Shown: positions 46,173-56,164 of the stretch, in pieces | How positions within the stretch are numbered: the first letter of the stretch is position 1 | Layout of the letters: each line of letters starts with the position of its first letter | Origin: Luminiphilus sp. | GTDB taxonomy: Bacteria > Pseudomonadota > Gammaproteobacteria > Pseudomonadales > Halieaceae | Assembly (NCBI GenBank): GCA_016778045.1 | Contig: JADHQG010000002.1 | Location: 1-56,320, forward strand | Direction: 5' to 3' | Length of the DNA stretch: 56,320 bases | Notes under the pieces: generated by a model | Database searches by the model: none | Seen by the model: only the letters and a program-made list of their open reading frames with translations | What the model was told of the DNA's origin: nothing | Translations under genes and position numbers: made by a program

Positions 46173-47027
46173 ATGATCGTTGCCCAGGATCCCACCGCAC
46201 TCAGACACCACCTCGACCCGCTTCGGGCACATGCTGAGCGAGTCGCATTTGTACCGACGATGGGCAATCTGCATGCGGGCCACCTAGCACTGGTAACTCA
46301 AGCGCTCGAAACCGGCGCCAAGGTCGTGGTCTCAATCTTTGTGAACCCCATGCAATTTGCTGCGGGTGAGGATCTCGATACCTATCCAAGGACCCTCGAT
46401 GCCGACTTGTCAGCGCTGGATAAGATTGGCACCGACGTGGTATTCACCCCCCGCGAGACGGACATCTATCCCTATGGCAGCAAGGCGCACACCGCGATCC
46501 ATGTCCCGGGGCTTGGAGACGGGCTCTGCGGCAAAAACCGACCCGGCCATTTCGACGGCGTCTGTACCGTGGTCTATAAGTTGCTCGAACTGGTCCGCCC
46601 CGACATCGCCATCTTCGGCGAGAAAGATCTTCAGCAGCTGTTGATCATCAAAAAAATGGTTCGAGACCTTGGACTGCCGATCGATATTCAGAGCGGGGCG
46701 ACCCAGCGCGCAGAGGATGGATTAGCGCTCAGCTCACGCAATCAATATCTATCCGAAGAAGAGCGCGCGACCGCCCCCTTGCTTTGGCAAACGTTGCGCG
46801 ATTGCGCCAGCCAGCTGCAAGCCGATCGCTCGGCTGACGTGGTGTCAGTGCTGACTCCCGCGACGACCGCACTCGAGCAGGCTGGCTTCGACGTGGATTA
46901 CCTCGAGCTGCGTGCGACGGCTGATTTGCGTCCAATTGACCGCATCACTGAGGACTGCGCCCTGTTCGTCGCGGCGCGGCTGGGGAAAACGCGTCTCATC
47001 GATAACATCCAGATCGCGGCCGCTTAG
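46173..47027 (+). CDS. panC: Pantothenate synthetase
   Basis: ATP-dependent ligase joining pantoate and beta-alanine. The 284-residue protein has the HIGH-like VPTMGNLHAGHLALV, the FVNPMQFAAGEDLDTYPR block, FGEKDLQQLLIIKKM and the KMSKS-like GLALSSRNQYLS. It ends three bases before the stop of the convergent symporter gene, so no space remains for a terminator between them. Confidence 0.97.
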   Translation: MIVAQDPTALRHHLDPLRAHAERVAFVPTMGNLHAGHLALVTQALETGAKVVVSIFVNPMQFAAGEDLDTYPRTLDADLSALDKIGTDVVFTPRETDIYPYGSKAHTAIHVPGLGDGLCGKNRPGHFDGVCTVVYKLLELVRPDIAIFGEKDLQQLLIIKKMVRDLGLPIDIQSGATQRAEDGLALSSRNQYLSEEERATAPLLWQTLRDCASQLQADRSADVVSVLTPATTALEQAGFDVDYLELRATADLRPIDRITEDCALFVAARLGKTRLIDNIQIAAA

Positions 47028-47029
47028 CC

Positions 47030-48748
47030 CTAACGCGACACCGCCGGCACTCGAATATCGTCAACCAATTGCTGCACTGACTCGGGCGGAGACGGTGTCA
47101 AACGTGTGACAGTCAGCGTGACTGCAAAATTCACCGCCGCACCCACAACGCCAAATGCGTTGGGCTCAATACCAAAGAACCAGTTAGGCGGTAGATCACC
47201 CAGAAAGCTGGTGCCCGGCATGAACATCAGCCCCTTGTGCTGAAAAACGTAGGCCAGCGTGACGCCAATACCCGCAAGCATTCCGGCAATGGCACCCTCC
47301 CGGCTCACCCTCTTTGAGAAAATACCCAGAAACAGCGCAGGAAAAAGAGAAGCAGCGGCGAGGCCAAAGGCAAGTGCGACGGTCCCGGCTGCGAACCCCG
47401 GAGGGTTCAATCCAAGGTAGCCCGCCCCCAAAACAGCTGCGGCCATGGCCAATCGGGACGCCATCAACTCCTGTCGCTCAGAAATATCGGGCATCAGCGT
47501 GCGCTTGAGCAGATCATGTGAGACAGCCGAAGAGATCGCGAGCAACAGCCCCGCGGCCGTCGACAGCGCCGCGGCCAGCCCGCCGGCGGCCACCAACGCG
47601 ATGACCCAGTTCGGTAAATTGGCAATCTCCGGATTAGCCAGTACCAAGATGTCATTGTCTAAAGTCACTAACTCGTTTTGTTCAGGATCTGCGGAGTACT
47701 GGATACGACCATCGGCATTTTTATCCTCAATGCCCAATAACCCCGTCTGCTCCCAGTTCTTGAACCAGGTCGGGCGTTCCTCGATAGCAAGATGCTGTCC
47801 GGGCTGCGGCTCGAGCGTCTGAATAATATTGAGTCTTGCCATCGCTGCCACCGCCGGCGCCGTGGTGTAGAGAATAGCGATGAAGACCAGCGCCCAACCC
47901 GCAGACGTTCGGGCAGCACGCACCGTGGGCACAGTGAAGAAACGGATGATAACGTGGGGCAATCCGGCGGTACCAATCATGAGAGAAGCTGTGAAGGCCG
48001 CCATATTCAGCGTGCTCCCACGCACAGAAGTTGTGTACTCCTGAAAGCCAAGATCGAGCAGCGTGCGGTCTAGCTTCTCAAGTAGATAGCTGCCATCAGC
48101 GAGCGTGGACCCGAGACCTAACTGCGGTATCGGCTGGCCCGTTAACTGCAGACTGATAAAAATAGCTGGCACGGTGTAGGCAAAAATGAGCACGCAGAAC
48201 TGGGCAATCTGCGTGTAGGTAATGCCCTTCATACCGCCCAATACGGCGTAGAAAAAAACAATCACCATGCCCGAGAACAACCCGGTCTCGTAATCGGTTT
48301 CCAGAAAGCGCGAAAAGGCAACGCCAATGCCTTTCATCTGACCAATCACATAGGTCACCGAGCAGATAATCAGGCAGATCACTGCGACGACGCGCGCAGC
48401 ATCAGAGTAATAACGGTCACCGATGAATTCCGGCACGGTGAACTTGCCATACTTTCTCAGATAAGGTGCGATGAGCATGGCCAAAATGACGTAGCCACCC
48501 GTCCAACCCATCAGAAACACCGAACCACCGTACCCGTTGTAGGACAGACCAATCAGTCCCGCCATGGAAATGAAGGACGCCGCTGACATCCAGTCGGCGG
48601 CCGTGGCCATCCCATTGGCGACCGGGTGGATGCCCTTGCCGGCGACATAAAATTCCTGTGTCGTGTCTGCTCGCGATCGGATTGCTATCAGGATGTAGAG
48701 CAGGAACGAGGCGCCTACAATCCAGTAGGTGGTCTCGGTGAGAGTCAT
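47030..48748 (-). CDS. actP: Sodium/solute (acetate-type) symporter, large subunit
   Basis: SSS-family permease of 572 residues with about thirteen TM segments, of the type that pairs with a DUF4212 subunit (VC_2705 subfamily). It has FYVAGKGIHPVANGMATAADWMSAASF at the N-terminus, typical of acetate/monocarboxylate carriers. A hydrophilic insert (about 310-390) contains an EDKNADGRIQ loop resembling a calcium-binding EF-hand-like DxNxDG, seen in this subfamily. The start overlaps the DUF4212 stop. With acs divergent next to it, acetate or a similar acid is the likely substrate (inference). Confidence 0.88.
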   Translation of the reverse strand: MTLTETTYWIVGASFLLYILIAIRSRADTTQEFYVAGKGIHPVANGMATAADWMSAASFISMAGLIGLSYNGYGGSVFLMGWTGGYVILAMLIAPYLRKYGKFTVPEFIGDRYYSDAARVVAVICLIICSVTYVIGQMKGIGVAFSRFLETDYETGLFSGMVIVFFYAVLGGMKGITYTQIAQFCVLIFAYTVPAIFISLQLTGQPIPQLGLGSTLADGSYLLEKLDRTLLDLGFQEYTTSVRGSTLNMAAFTASLMIGTAGLPHVIIRFFTVPTVRAARTSAGWALVFIAILYTTAPAVAAMARLNIIQTLEPQPGQHLAIEERPTWFKNWEQTGLLGIEDKNADGRIQYSADPEQNELVTLDNDILVLANPEIANLPNWVIALVAAGGLAAALSTAAGLLLAISSAVSHDLLKRTLMPDISERQELMASRLAMAAAVLGAGYLGLNPPGFAAGTVALAFGLAAASLFPALFLGIFSKRVSREGAIAGMLAGIGVTLAYVFQHKGLMFMPGTSFLGDLPPNWFFGIEPNAFGVVGAAVNFAVTLTVTRLTPSPPESVQQLVDDIRVPAVSR

Positions 48749-49020
48749 ACCTCAGTCTCCTCAAGACCCAAGCGCTTCTCCAAACGCGCCATCACCCCCG
48801 CATAAACAAAGATCAGCACGATAAACGTGTAAATCGCGCCCTGCTGGGCAAACCAGAATCCCAGCTTGAAGCCGCCTATTTGAATCTGGTTGAGGGGCTC
48901 TACCCAGAGCACGCCGCAACCGAGACTCACTGTGAACCAGATTACCCCCAAGATGAGCATCCAGCGGCGGTTCTCCCGCCAATAGATTTCTCGGACGGCG
49001 CTGGTATCCGGCTGTTCCAT
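48745..49020 (-). CDS. DUF4212 symporter small subunit
   Basis: Small membrane protein of 91 residues with two TM segments (LILGVIWFTVSLGCGVLW and IYTFIVLIFVYAGVMARL), the standard companion of VC_2705-type SSS permeases. Its ATGA end overlaps the start of the large subunit, so both parts are made together. It is transcribed divergently from acs across about 215 bp. Confidence 0.9.
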   Translation of the reverse strand: MEQPDTSAVREIYWRENRRWMLILGVIWFTVSLGCGVLWVEPLNQIQIGGFKLGFWFAQQGAIYTFIVLIFVYAGVMARLEKRLGLEETEV

Positions 49021-49237
49021 CGTGTGCTCCCGAGGTCAGATGGCAGTGCGTTGCTGACCATCATAGCCCGCGGCTCTCTCGGCCGACACTGTCACAGCGC
49101 AGCGTCGTCTATGATCAAGAAGACAGCAACAACAACATTCAGGGGCTTGGGAGCGCAGAGCAGACAAGCCAGCAACACGGTTGTTGCCGTTCAGCCCGTC
49201 ACTTAACATCGCGTACCTGCGAGATTGGAATCATCCC

Positions 49238-51169
49238 ATGACTGAGACCACCAGTTATCCCGTGCCGGCCGGCTTCGCCGATGCTCACATTACTCCGGAG
49301 CGTTACCAAACCCTCTACCAGCAGTCGCTGGAAGACTCCGACGCGTTCTGGTCGGAGCAAGCTGAAATGCTCGACTGGCGCGAACCCTGGACTACGGTGA
49401 CTGAGTCTGACCTCAGTACCGGTACCGCACGTTGGTTTGTCGACGCCAAACTCAATGTCTCGGTCAACTGTATCGATCGCCATTTGCCCCAACGTGCCAA
49501 TGACACAGCCATTATCTGGGAGGGGGACGATCCTTCAGACAGTCAATCCTTTACTTATCAGGAATTGAAATCGCAGGTTTGCCGCTTCGCGAATGTGCTC
49601 CGCAGCCGCGGTGTCCGCAAGGGCGACCGGGTGTGCATTTATATGCCAATGATTCCTGAGGCGGCCTTTGCCATGCTCGCCTGCGCCCGGATTGGTGCCA
49701 TCCACTCCGTTGTTTTTGGGGGATTCTCACCAGAAGCCCTTAAAGATCGCATCAACGATGCGACGTGCCAATTGGTTATTACAGCAGATGAGGGCGTGCG
49801 CGGCGGTAAGACGGTCCCCCTCAAGAGTAATGTGGACGCAGCGCTACAGCAGGTGGAGTGCGTTGACAGCGTCGTCGTGATCCGACGGACCGGTAGCGAC
49901 ATCGAATGGGTGGACGGTCGCGACCTGTGGTACCACGAAGCCGCTGCGTCTGTCAGTGACGACTGTGAGCCTGAGTGGATGGACAGCGAGGACCCGCTTT
50001 TCATTCTCTATACCTCTGGCTCAACCGGCAAGCCAAAGGGAGTACTCCACACAACAGGCGGCTATTTGTTACAGGCCGCAATGTCAATGAAATACGTATT
50101 CGACTATCGCGAAGATGAAACCTACTGGTGTACCGCCGACGTAGGCTGGGTAACGGGACACACCTACATTGTCTACGGCCCGCTGGCCATCGGCGCTCGG
50201 ACACTCATGTTCGAGGGCGTACCGACCTACCCTGCCGGCGATCGCTTTTGGCAGGTCATTGCCAAACACCGAGTCAATCTGTTCTTTACCGCACCCACCG
50301 CCATCAGAGCGCTCTTGGGCCTTGGAGACGAGTTGGTCACCGCCCACGATCGCAGCTCACTGCGCATCATTGGTTCGGTTGGAGAGCCCATCAACCCTGA
50401 GGCGTGGGAGTGGTATCACCGGGTCGTCGGGGACGGCCGCTGCCCCATTGTCGATACCTGGTGGCAAACTGAAACGGGCGGCGTCATGATCACGCCGCTG
50501 CCCGGTGCTCATGCGTTGAAACCGGGTTTTGCCAGCTTCCCGTTTTTCGGCGTGGAACCCGCTCTGCTCGACGAGCAGGGGAAAGAAGTTGAGGGGGCCG
50601 GGTCAGGCTACCTTGTCATTAAACGATCTTGGCCGGCGCAGATCCGCACCGTGTTTGGCGACCACCAGCGGATGATCGACACCTATTTCACCACCTATCC
50701 GGGCTACTACTTCACGGGTGATGGCGCTTTGCGAGATGAGGACGGCTATCTGCGCATCACGGGCCGCGTGGACGATGTGCTCAACGTGTCGGGTCATCGC
50801 ATGGGCACGGCAGAGGTGGAAAGCGCATTGGTACTCCATGAAGATATTGCCGAAGCAGCAGTGGTGGGCTTTCCGCATGACATCAAGGGCCAGGGTATTT
50901 ATGCGTACGTCACACCTATGGCCGGTGTCGAAGACAGCGATGCGCTCCGTCGGGAATTGATCGCGTTGTGCGTGAGAGAAATTGGCCCGATCGCCAAACC
51001 CGATATCATCCAGTGGGCGCCCGGGCTGCCCAAGACGCGATCTGGCAAGATCATGCGGCGAATTTTGCGTAAAATCGCCGAAAACGAGCTAAATAGCCTG
51101 GGAGATACATCGACGCTGGCTGACCCTTCAGTCGTCGAGGATCTGGTGGCGAGACGCGTGGACGGCTAA
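49238..51169 (+). CDS. acs: Acetyl-CoA synthetase
   Basis: AMP-forming acetate-CoA ligase. The 643-residue protein has the phosphate loop [13 protein letters not shown], the [10 protein letters not shown] motif, the [24 protein letters not shown] hinge region and the catalytic lysine in [11 protein letters not shown], which is the residue usually controlled by reversible acetylation. The track start 49181 is too early; ATG 49238 follows a GGAA. The divergent symporter pair suggests a common acetate uptake and activation unit. Confidence 0.96.
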   Translation: MTETTSYPVPAGFADAHITPERYQTLYQQSLEDSDAFWSEQAEMLDWREPWTTVTESDLSTGTARWFVDAKLNVSVNCIDRHLPQRANDTAIIWEGDDPSDSQSFTYQELKSQVCRFANVLRSRGVRKGDRVCIYMPMIPEAAFAMLACARIGAIHSVVFGGFSPEALKDRINDATCQLVITADEGVRGGKTVPLKSNVDAALQQVECVDSVVVIRRTGSDIEWVDGRDLWYHEAAASVSDDCEPEWMDSEDPLFILYTSGSTGKPKGVLHTTGGYLLQAAMSMKYVFDYREDETYWCTADVGWVTGHTYIVYGPLAIGARTLMFEGVPTYPAGDRFWQVIAKHRVNLFFTAPTAIRALLGLGDELVTAHDRSSLRIIGSVGEPINPEAWEWYHRVVGDGRCPIVDTWWQTETGGVMITPLPGAHALKPGFASFPFFGVEPALLDEQGKEVEGAGSGYLVIKRSWPAQIRTVFGDHQRMIDTYFTTYPGYYFTGDGALRDEDGYLRITGRVDDVLNVSGHRMGTAEVESALVLHEDIAEAAVVGFPHDIKGQGIYAYVTPMAGVEDSDALRRELIALCVREIGPIAKPDIIQWAPGLPKTRSGKIMRRILRKIAENELNSLGDTSTLADPSVVEDLVARRVDG

Positions 51170-51508
51170 AACCCAGAGCCAGTTGATCGCGGCTCCCACG
51201 TGCAGACCCTGACCGGTTGAGAGTCAGTGCGAGCTCGGTTAACGCGCTCGGACTGACGTTTTTGTCGACGCGGCACTTACCGTCCCAATTCAGCACGGGC
51301 CTATTCAGTAGGCCTCAATTCCTACCCTACTCAATCGTCGCGGCATAGGTGGACCACAAACTTTTGGCCACCGCTTTTGAAGGTTCGACCTGCATCAATG
51401 GCGAGATATGCCATAGTGAGATTATCGGCGTTTGCAGCCTCCAAATTCCACATTTTCACACTTCGAAAATGCCATTTTGGGTTCACCTAACATATAATCT
51501 ACGGAGAT

Positions 51509-51522
51509 CAGCGATCGCTGAC
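51509..51522. promoter_or_regulatory. Palindrome TCAGCGATCGCTGA downstream of the -10
   Basis: A perfect 14-bp palindrome, flanked by GGAG and CTCC that can extend the stem with one bulged base. It begins eleven bases after TATAAT, so it would lie at the start of the receptor transcript and could be an operator or leader hairpin. Confidence 0.5.
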
Positions 51523-51578
51523 TCCGAACCGAACTAAACCAATTCCAATATGACGGTTTCGGACATCTTCTGGGGGTT

Positions 51579-51595
51579 CATTACCCACGGTAATG
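51579..51595. promoter_or_regulatory. Inverted repeat CATTACC-CAC-GGTAATG
   Basis: Perfect 7-bp arms with a 3-base centre, 60-75 bp upstream of the receptor start. No T-run follows, so it is more likely a protein-binding site or an mRNA leader element than a terminator. Confidence 0.5.
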
Positions 51596-51654
51596 TCTGA
51601 GCTGACTTGTGTTGTTTTGATAAATTTGATGTTTTAGAAGCCACGGAGAACCCT

Positions 51655-54189
51655 ATGAAATTTCCTGTTCGCACGCTTGCTGTCGCGGTTGCTGCAGCAC
51701 TTGTTGTGCCGACCCAAGCCACCTACGCGCAAGACGAGAGTCTGACTGAAGAAGTGGTCGTGATCGGTACCCGAACCGAAGGTCGTTCCGCTCTGGACTC
51801 ACCCGCACCGGTCGATGTGATCGGCGGAGAAACCATGAGCAATCAGGGCGACAGCGACATGAGCAACCTGCTGCGAAATGTCGTGCCCTCCTACAACGTG
51901 AATGATCAGCCGATCAGTGACGCCGCAACGCTGGTTCGACCAGCTAACCTACGCGGCTTGGCGCCAGACCACACGCTGATGCTGGTCAACGGTAAGCGAC
52001 GCCATCGTGCCTCGGTCATCACCTGGCTGGGTAACGGTATCTCGAATGGCTCCCAAGGCCCAGACGCGGCCGCTATTCCTGCGATGGCGCTGAAGCGCAT
52101 CGAAGTGCTGCGCGACGGCGCTTCTGCTCAGTACGGCTCTGATGCCATTGCCGGCGTGATGAACTTTGTGCTGAACGATGCTTCTGAGGGCGGCTCACTG
52201 GAAGTGCGCTACGGCGAATATAAAGAAGGCGACGGCGAGCAAGTCACCATCGCAGGCAACATTGGTCTGCCTCTGGGTGACTCAGGCTTCCTGAACCTGA
52301 CCGCCGAGTGGGGCGAGTCTGATCCCACCAGCCGCTCGGAGCAGCGCGCTGACGCACAGGGCTTGATCGACGATGGCTACCAGAACGTACCGGCGCCTGC
52401 CATGATCTGGGGCCGTCCGATCGTCAATGACGATATGAAGCTCTGGGCCAACTTTGGCGTTGATCTGAGCGACACTCTCGAGCTCTATGGCCACGCCAAC
52501 TACAACAGCAAAGAGGTCGACGGCGGCTTCTTCTTCCGTAACCCCACCAACCGCGGTGCGGTTTACAGTGGAGATGGCGGTGCGACCCTGCTGATCGGTG
52601 ACCTCACGCCTAATGATGGTATTGACTGCCCAGTTGTCACAATGAATGGCAACATCCCCGACGCTGATGCGTTTGCGCAGGTACAAGCTGATCCCAACTG
52701 CTTCAGCTTCCAGGAAACCATTACCGGTGGCTTTACGCCCCGATTTGGCGGTGACATCTCCGACATGTCCTTCCTGATCGGTCTGCGTGGCGAAATCAAC
52801 GACAACCTGCGTTGGGACGTCAGCGCTTACCGCGGTGAGCACGAGGCAGACTTCTTCATCAACAACACGGTGAACGCCAGCCTCGGCCCCGATACGCCGC
52901 GTGACTTCGACCCCGGTCTCTACAAGCAGACCGACACCAACTTCAACGCCGACCTCAGCTGGACTGTGTCCGATAATCTGAACATCGGCTTTGGTGGTGA
53001 GTTCCGTAATGAGGAATTCGAAATCGGTCCGGGTCAGGTAGAGTCGTACACTGCTGGCATCCTGGCAGACCAGGGCTTCAGCACCTCATCTAACGGCTTC
53101 CCGGGCTTCCCGGCGGCGACCTCTGGCACCTTCGAGCGTGAAAACTACGCGGTCTACGTAGACGCTGAGTGGACACCGACGGACCGCCTGGTCACACAGG
53201 GTGCCATCCGCTTTGAGGACTTCGATGGCTTTGGTAGCACGACCAACTTCAAGGTCGGTGCCAACTGGGCGATTACCGACAACTTTGGCGTGCGCTCTAC
53301 CTACAGCACGGGCTTCAAGGCACCAACGCCGGGTCAGTCCAACGCGTCCAACACCTCGACCGAGCTGACCAACGTCAACGGCGTGCCCACACTGATCAAC
53401 AACGGCACGATTCCGGCGACAAACCCTGTCGCACTGGCATTTGGTGGGCGAGAGCTGGACCCTGAAGAGTCCACTAACTTCACCGCTGGTATCTACGCCA
53501 CGTTGGGCAACTTCGAGATCACTGTCGACTACTACGACATTGATGTAGAAGATCGCATCAATCTGTCGTCCGAGGTCAAGCTGACTCAGGAACAGATTGA
53601 CCAGCTGATCGCGGACAATGTCCCGGGCGCTGGCGACCTCACTCAGTTCCGGTTCTTCACCAATGACTTTGACACCAACACTCATGGTATCGATGTCGTG
53701 GTATCAACCTACACCGAGTGGCTGGGCGGCACTACCGACTGGAACCTCGCCTACAACAACAACAAAACGGAAGTCGAGAAGTTCAACCCTGACACGATTG
53801 GGGCCGGCCGCATCCGCCAGATTGAGCAGACGACTCCCGAGACTCGTTGGAATCTGTCCGCGAATCACACGGTGGGCAACTTCCGTGTCCTGGCTCGCTT
53901 GAGCTTCTACGACGAGTGGTACGATAGCTTTGAGAACGACGTCTTCGGTACCGACGCTGTCTTTGACAGCGAGTATCTGGTCGACCTCGAGTTCGAGTAC
54001 ATGATCGGTGACCATTCGAGCATTCTGATCGGCGGTAACAACATTACCGACAACAGCGGTCAGAAGGCGACTGACGTCAACAATCTTGGCTTCAACACTG
54101 CGACCATTCTCGGTAACACCTACAGCCAGTACTCGCCCTTCGGTATCAGTGGGGCATTCTGGTACGCACGCTACCGCTACAACTTCTAA
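51655..54189 (+). CDS. TonB-dependent outer-membrane receptor
   Basis: Outer-membrane active transporter of 844 residues. The signal peptide (KFPVRTLAVAVAAALVVPTQATYA) is followed by the TonB box EEVVVIGTR, the plug domain with LRGLAPDHTLMLVNGKR and RIEVLRDGASAQYGSDAIAGV, and a beta-barrel ending in YARYRYNF, the terminal aromatic needed for BAM insertion. ATG 51655 follows GGAGAA; the track's 51607 is too early. The ligand is unknown; the plug resembles receptors for carbohydrates, peptides or aromatic compounds rather than a clear siderophore type. Confidence 0.93.
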   Translation: MKFPVRTLAVAVAAALVVPTQATYAQDESLTEEVVVIGTRTEGRSALDSPAPVDVIGGETMSNQGDSDMSNLLRNVVPSYNVNDQPISDAATLVRPANLRGLAPDHTLMLVNGKRRHRASVITWLGNGISNGSQGPDAAAIPAMALKRIEVLRDGASAQYGSDAIAGVMNFVLNDASEGGSLEVRYGEYKEGDGEQVTIAGNIGLPLGDSGFLNLTAEWGESDPTSRSEQRADAQGLIDDGYQNVPAPAMIWGRPIVNDDMKLWANFGVDLSDTLELYGHANYNSKEVDGGFFFRNPTNRGAVYSGDGGATLLIGDLTPNDGIDCPVVTMNGNIPDADAFAQVQADPNCFSFQETITGGFTPRFGGDISDMSFLIGLRGEINDNLRWDVSAYRGEHEADFFINNTVNASLGPDTPRDFDPGLYKQTDTNFNADLSWTVSDNLNIGFGGEFRNEEFEIGPGQVESYTAGILADQGFSTSSNGFPGFPAATSGTFERENYAVYVDAEWTPTDRLVTQGAIRFEDFDGFGSTTNFKVGANWAITDNFGVRSTYSTGFKAPTPGQSNASNTSTELTNVNGVPTLINNGTIPATNPVALAFGGRELDPEESTNFTAGIYATLGNFEITVDYYDIDVEDRINLSSEVKLTQEQIDQLIADNVPGAGDLTQFRFFTNDFDTNTHGIDVVVSTYTEWLGGTTDWNLAYNNNKTEVEKFNPDTIGAGRIRQIEQTTPETRWNLSANHTVGNFRVLARLSFYDEWYDSFENDVFGTDAVFDSEYLVDLEFEYMIGDHSSILIGGNNITDNSGQKATDVNNLGFNTATILGNTYSQYSPFGISGAFWYARYRYNF

Positions 54190-54211
54190 GTTGTAGGCAG
54201 CATGTGGCATC

Positions 54212-54235
54212 AAGGGGGCTTCGGCCCCCTTTTTA
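54212..54235 (+). terminator. Rho-independent terminator of the TonB receptor gene
   Basis: GGGGGC-TTCG-GCCCCC followed by TTTTTATT: a perfect 6-bp GC stem with the extra-stable UUCG loop, 25 bases after the stop codon. Confidence 0.93.
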
Positions 54236-54297
54236 TTGCCCGGTATTCGGCATAGGCTCCCCTAGTTATCAACAAGAGTCATCAACGAGGCCCTCTG

Positions 54298-55992
54298 ATG
54301 CTCATCGCACGCTGTTACTCAGCCGCATGCTTCTCAGCCTTACTGCTTGCGGGCTGCAGTAAAGCTGCACCCCCCGATGCCATCGTCACGGGAACGCTGT
54401 ACACCATGGATCCCGCTCAGCCGCGGGTCGAGGCTGTGGCCATCGATAACGGCCGATTCAGCTATGTCGGCGATCGGGCCGCCGCGATGGCGCTGAAGGG
54501 TCCCGAGACTCGCGTCATCGACTTGGGTGAAGGAGTCGCCTATCCGGGCCTAATCGACGCGCACCTGCATGTCGCGGGTATTGGCGCCGCGATGCGGGCT
54601 GTCAACCTGTCGGGCGCCGACAGCTTTGCGGACATCATCGAGCTCATCGCGGCTCGTGCCGCGAACCTGCGCAAGGGTGTCATGGTCACCGGCCACGGCT
54701 GGCACCAAAGCAAATGGCGGGAGTCACCACCCGGCAGCGTGGATGGCTTTCCCACCCACCACGCACTGTCTGAGGCCGTACCTTTAAACCCGGTCATTCT
54801 GGAACACGCCAACGGCCATTCGGTGTTGCTGAATCAGGCCGCAATGGATCAACTCGGTATTGATGCGCGCACTCTCGCCCCCGAAGGCGGTGTCATTGTG
54901 ATGCAGGACGGTGAACCCACCGGACTGTTGCACGAGACAGCAATCGCCCTCGCGGCACCCTTGCAGACCTACGACCAGCAAACCGCTGAAGAGCTGCTGG
55001 AGCTGGCCCAGCGCCACCTGTTGAGCGAGGGCATCACCACCGCCCACGACGCCGGCGCGCTCCAAGTTGACCTGGCGGCCCAGACGTCCATGGCCACCCG
55101 CGGGGATTTAGTCGTTCGTCTTTACTCCATGGTGTTGGCCAGCGATCAAGCCGCATTGGACGAATGGTTGGCGCGCGGTCCGCTTCTGGGAGAGGGTGAT
55201 CACCGACTCACCGTCCGCTCGATCAAGGTCCAAGCGGATGGCGCGCTGGGCTCGCGCACGGCGTGGCTGCATGCGCCCTACAGCGACGCGCCCGATACGA
55301 CGGGTGTACTGACTTATGATTTGGATGCGCTCAGAGAGCTCATTCGAGCGTCTCGAGGGGACCAGTGGCAAATCAATGTCCATGCGATTGGTGATCGCGC
55401 CAATTCTGCAGTGCTGGAGGTATTTGCACCGTTCACCAGCACAGCTGAAGATCATCGCTTTCGCATCGAGCATGCGCAGCACCTCAGGCTCGGAGATGGG
55501 CCGCTTTTTGCCTCGCAAGGCGTGATCGCCTCTATGCAGCCCATTCATCTCAGCTCTGATCGGCCCTGGGCCATTGATCGGCTGGGACAACAGCGGATTG
55601 ATGAGGGCGCTTATATTTGGCGAGATCTGCTCAGTTCGGGAGTGGTGGTCGCCTCGGGCACCGACGCGCCTGTAGAACCAGTAAACCCGATGGCCAACTT
55701 TTACGCGGCCGTCACACGCAAAACACTCGCCGGGCACCCCAAGGAAGGCTTCGAGCCAGAGCAGAAGCTCAGCCGCGCAGAAGCGCTTTACGCCATGACG
55801 TTGGCCGGTGCCTACGCGGCGTTTGAGGAAGAAGACAAAGGTTCGATCGAAGTCGGAAAGCTGGCGGACATCACCGTACTCTCACAGGACATTCTCACAG
55901 TCGCTGAATCGGTCATACTACAGACCGAGGTGATGCTGACCCTAGTCGGTGGCGAGGTGGCGTATCAGCGACCAACACCGAGTGCGCAATAG
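54298..55992 (+). CDS. YtcJ-like amidohydrolase, lipoprotein
   Basis: Amidohydrolase_3 family metal hydrolase of 564 residues. A type II signal with lipobox LLLAGC directs it to the cell envelope. Metal motifs are DAHLHVAG near residue 95, GHGWHQSKW, KVQADGALGSRTAW, the INVHAIGDRAN and RIEHAQHL histidines and GTDAPVEPVNP near the end. The natural substrate of YtcJ-type enzymes is mostly unknown; an envelope location suggests hydrolysis of an imported or extracellular amide or ester. It follows the TonB receptor but is separated by a strong terminator, so it has its own promoter. Confidence 0.88.
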   Translation: MLIARCYSAACFSALLLAGCSKAAPPDAIVTGTLYTMDPAQPRVEAVAIDNGRFSYVGDRAAAMALKGPETRVIDLGEGVAYPGLIDAHLHVAGIGAAMRAVNLSGADSFADIIELIAARAANLRKGVMVTGHGWHQSKWRESPPGSVDGFPTHHALSEAVPLNPVILEHANGHSVLLNQAAMDQLGIDARTLAPEGGVIVMQDGEPTGLLHETAIALAAPLQTYDQQTAEELLELAQRHLLSEGITTAHDAGALQVDLAAQTSMATRGDLVVRLYSMVLASDQAALDEWLARGPLLGEGDHRLTVRSIKVQADGALGSRTAWLHAPYSDAPDTTGVLTYDLDALRELIRASRGDQWQINVHAIGDRANSAVLEVFAPFTSTAEDHRFRIEHAQHLRLGDGPLFASQGVIASMQPIHLSSDRPWAIDRLGQQRIDEGAYIWRDLLSSGVVVASGTDAPVEPVNPMANFYAAVTRKTLAGHPKEGFEPEQKLSRAEALYAMTLAGAYAAFEEEDKGSIEVGKLADITVLSQDILTVAESVILQTEVMLTLVGGEVAYQRPTPSAQ

Positions 55993-56090
55993 CCTCATCC
56001 GCTCAGCCTCCGGCAGCCGTTGCGTGGCGAGCTCAGTGGCGATTTATTCGCCGCTCATACCATTGTGACTCGGTAACCACCGATCAGGCA

Positions 56091-56121
56091 AAAAAAACCG
56101 CGGCAATTACCGCGGTTTTTT
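56091..56121. terminator. Bidirectional terminator between YtcJ-like gene and pnp
   Basis: A-run, CCGCGG-CAATTA-CCGCGG stem, T-run: an intrinsic terminator readable on both strands, placed between the convergent ends of the amidohydrolase gene and pnp. Confidence 0.92.
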
Positions 56122-56164
56122 GCATTGCCGCGCCACTGAGCGCGTCGATCCGTGAGTAGCGGGA

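Larger units (their letters stand above)
51170..51654. other. 485-bp regulatory gap between acs and the TonB receptor
   Basis: No credible gene: a 62-aa frame (51349-51537) lacks a ribosome site or family features. The gap holds a TATAAT (51493-51498), probably the -10 of the receptor gene, and two small palindromes listed separately. I see no terminator for acs and no tRNA-like fold. Confidence 0.6.

Noticed and set aside
51511-51520. GCGATCGC octamer resembling cyanobacterial HIP1
   Set aside because: A single copy in a gammaproteobacterial context; chance or part of the larger palindrome.
51349-51537. 62-aa ORF in the acs-receptor gap
   Set aside because: No ribosome site or recognizable features, and it overlaps the probable receptor promoter.
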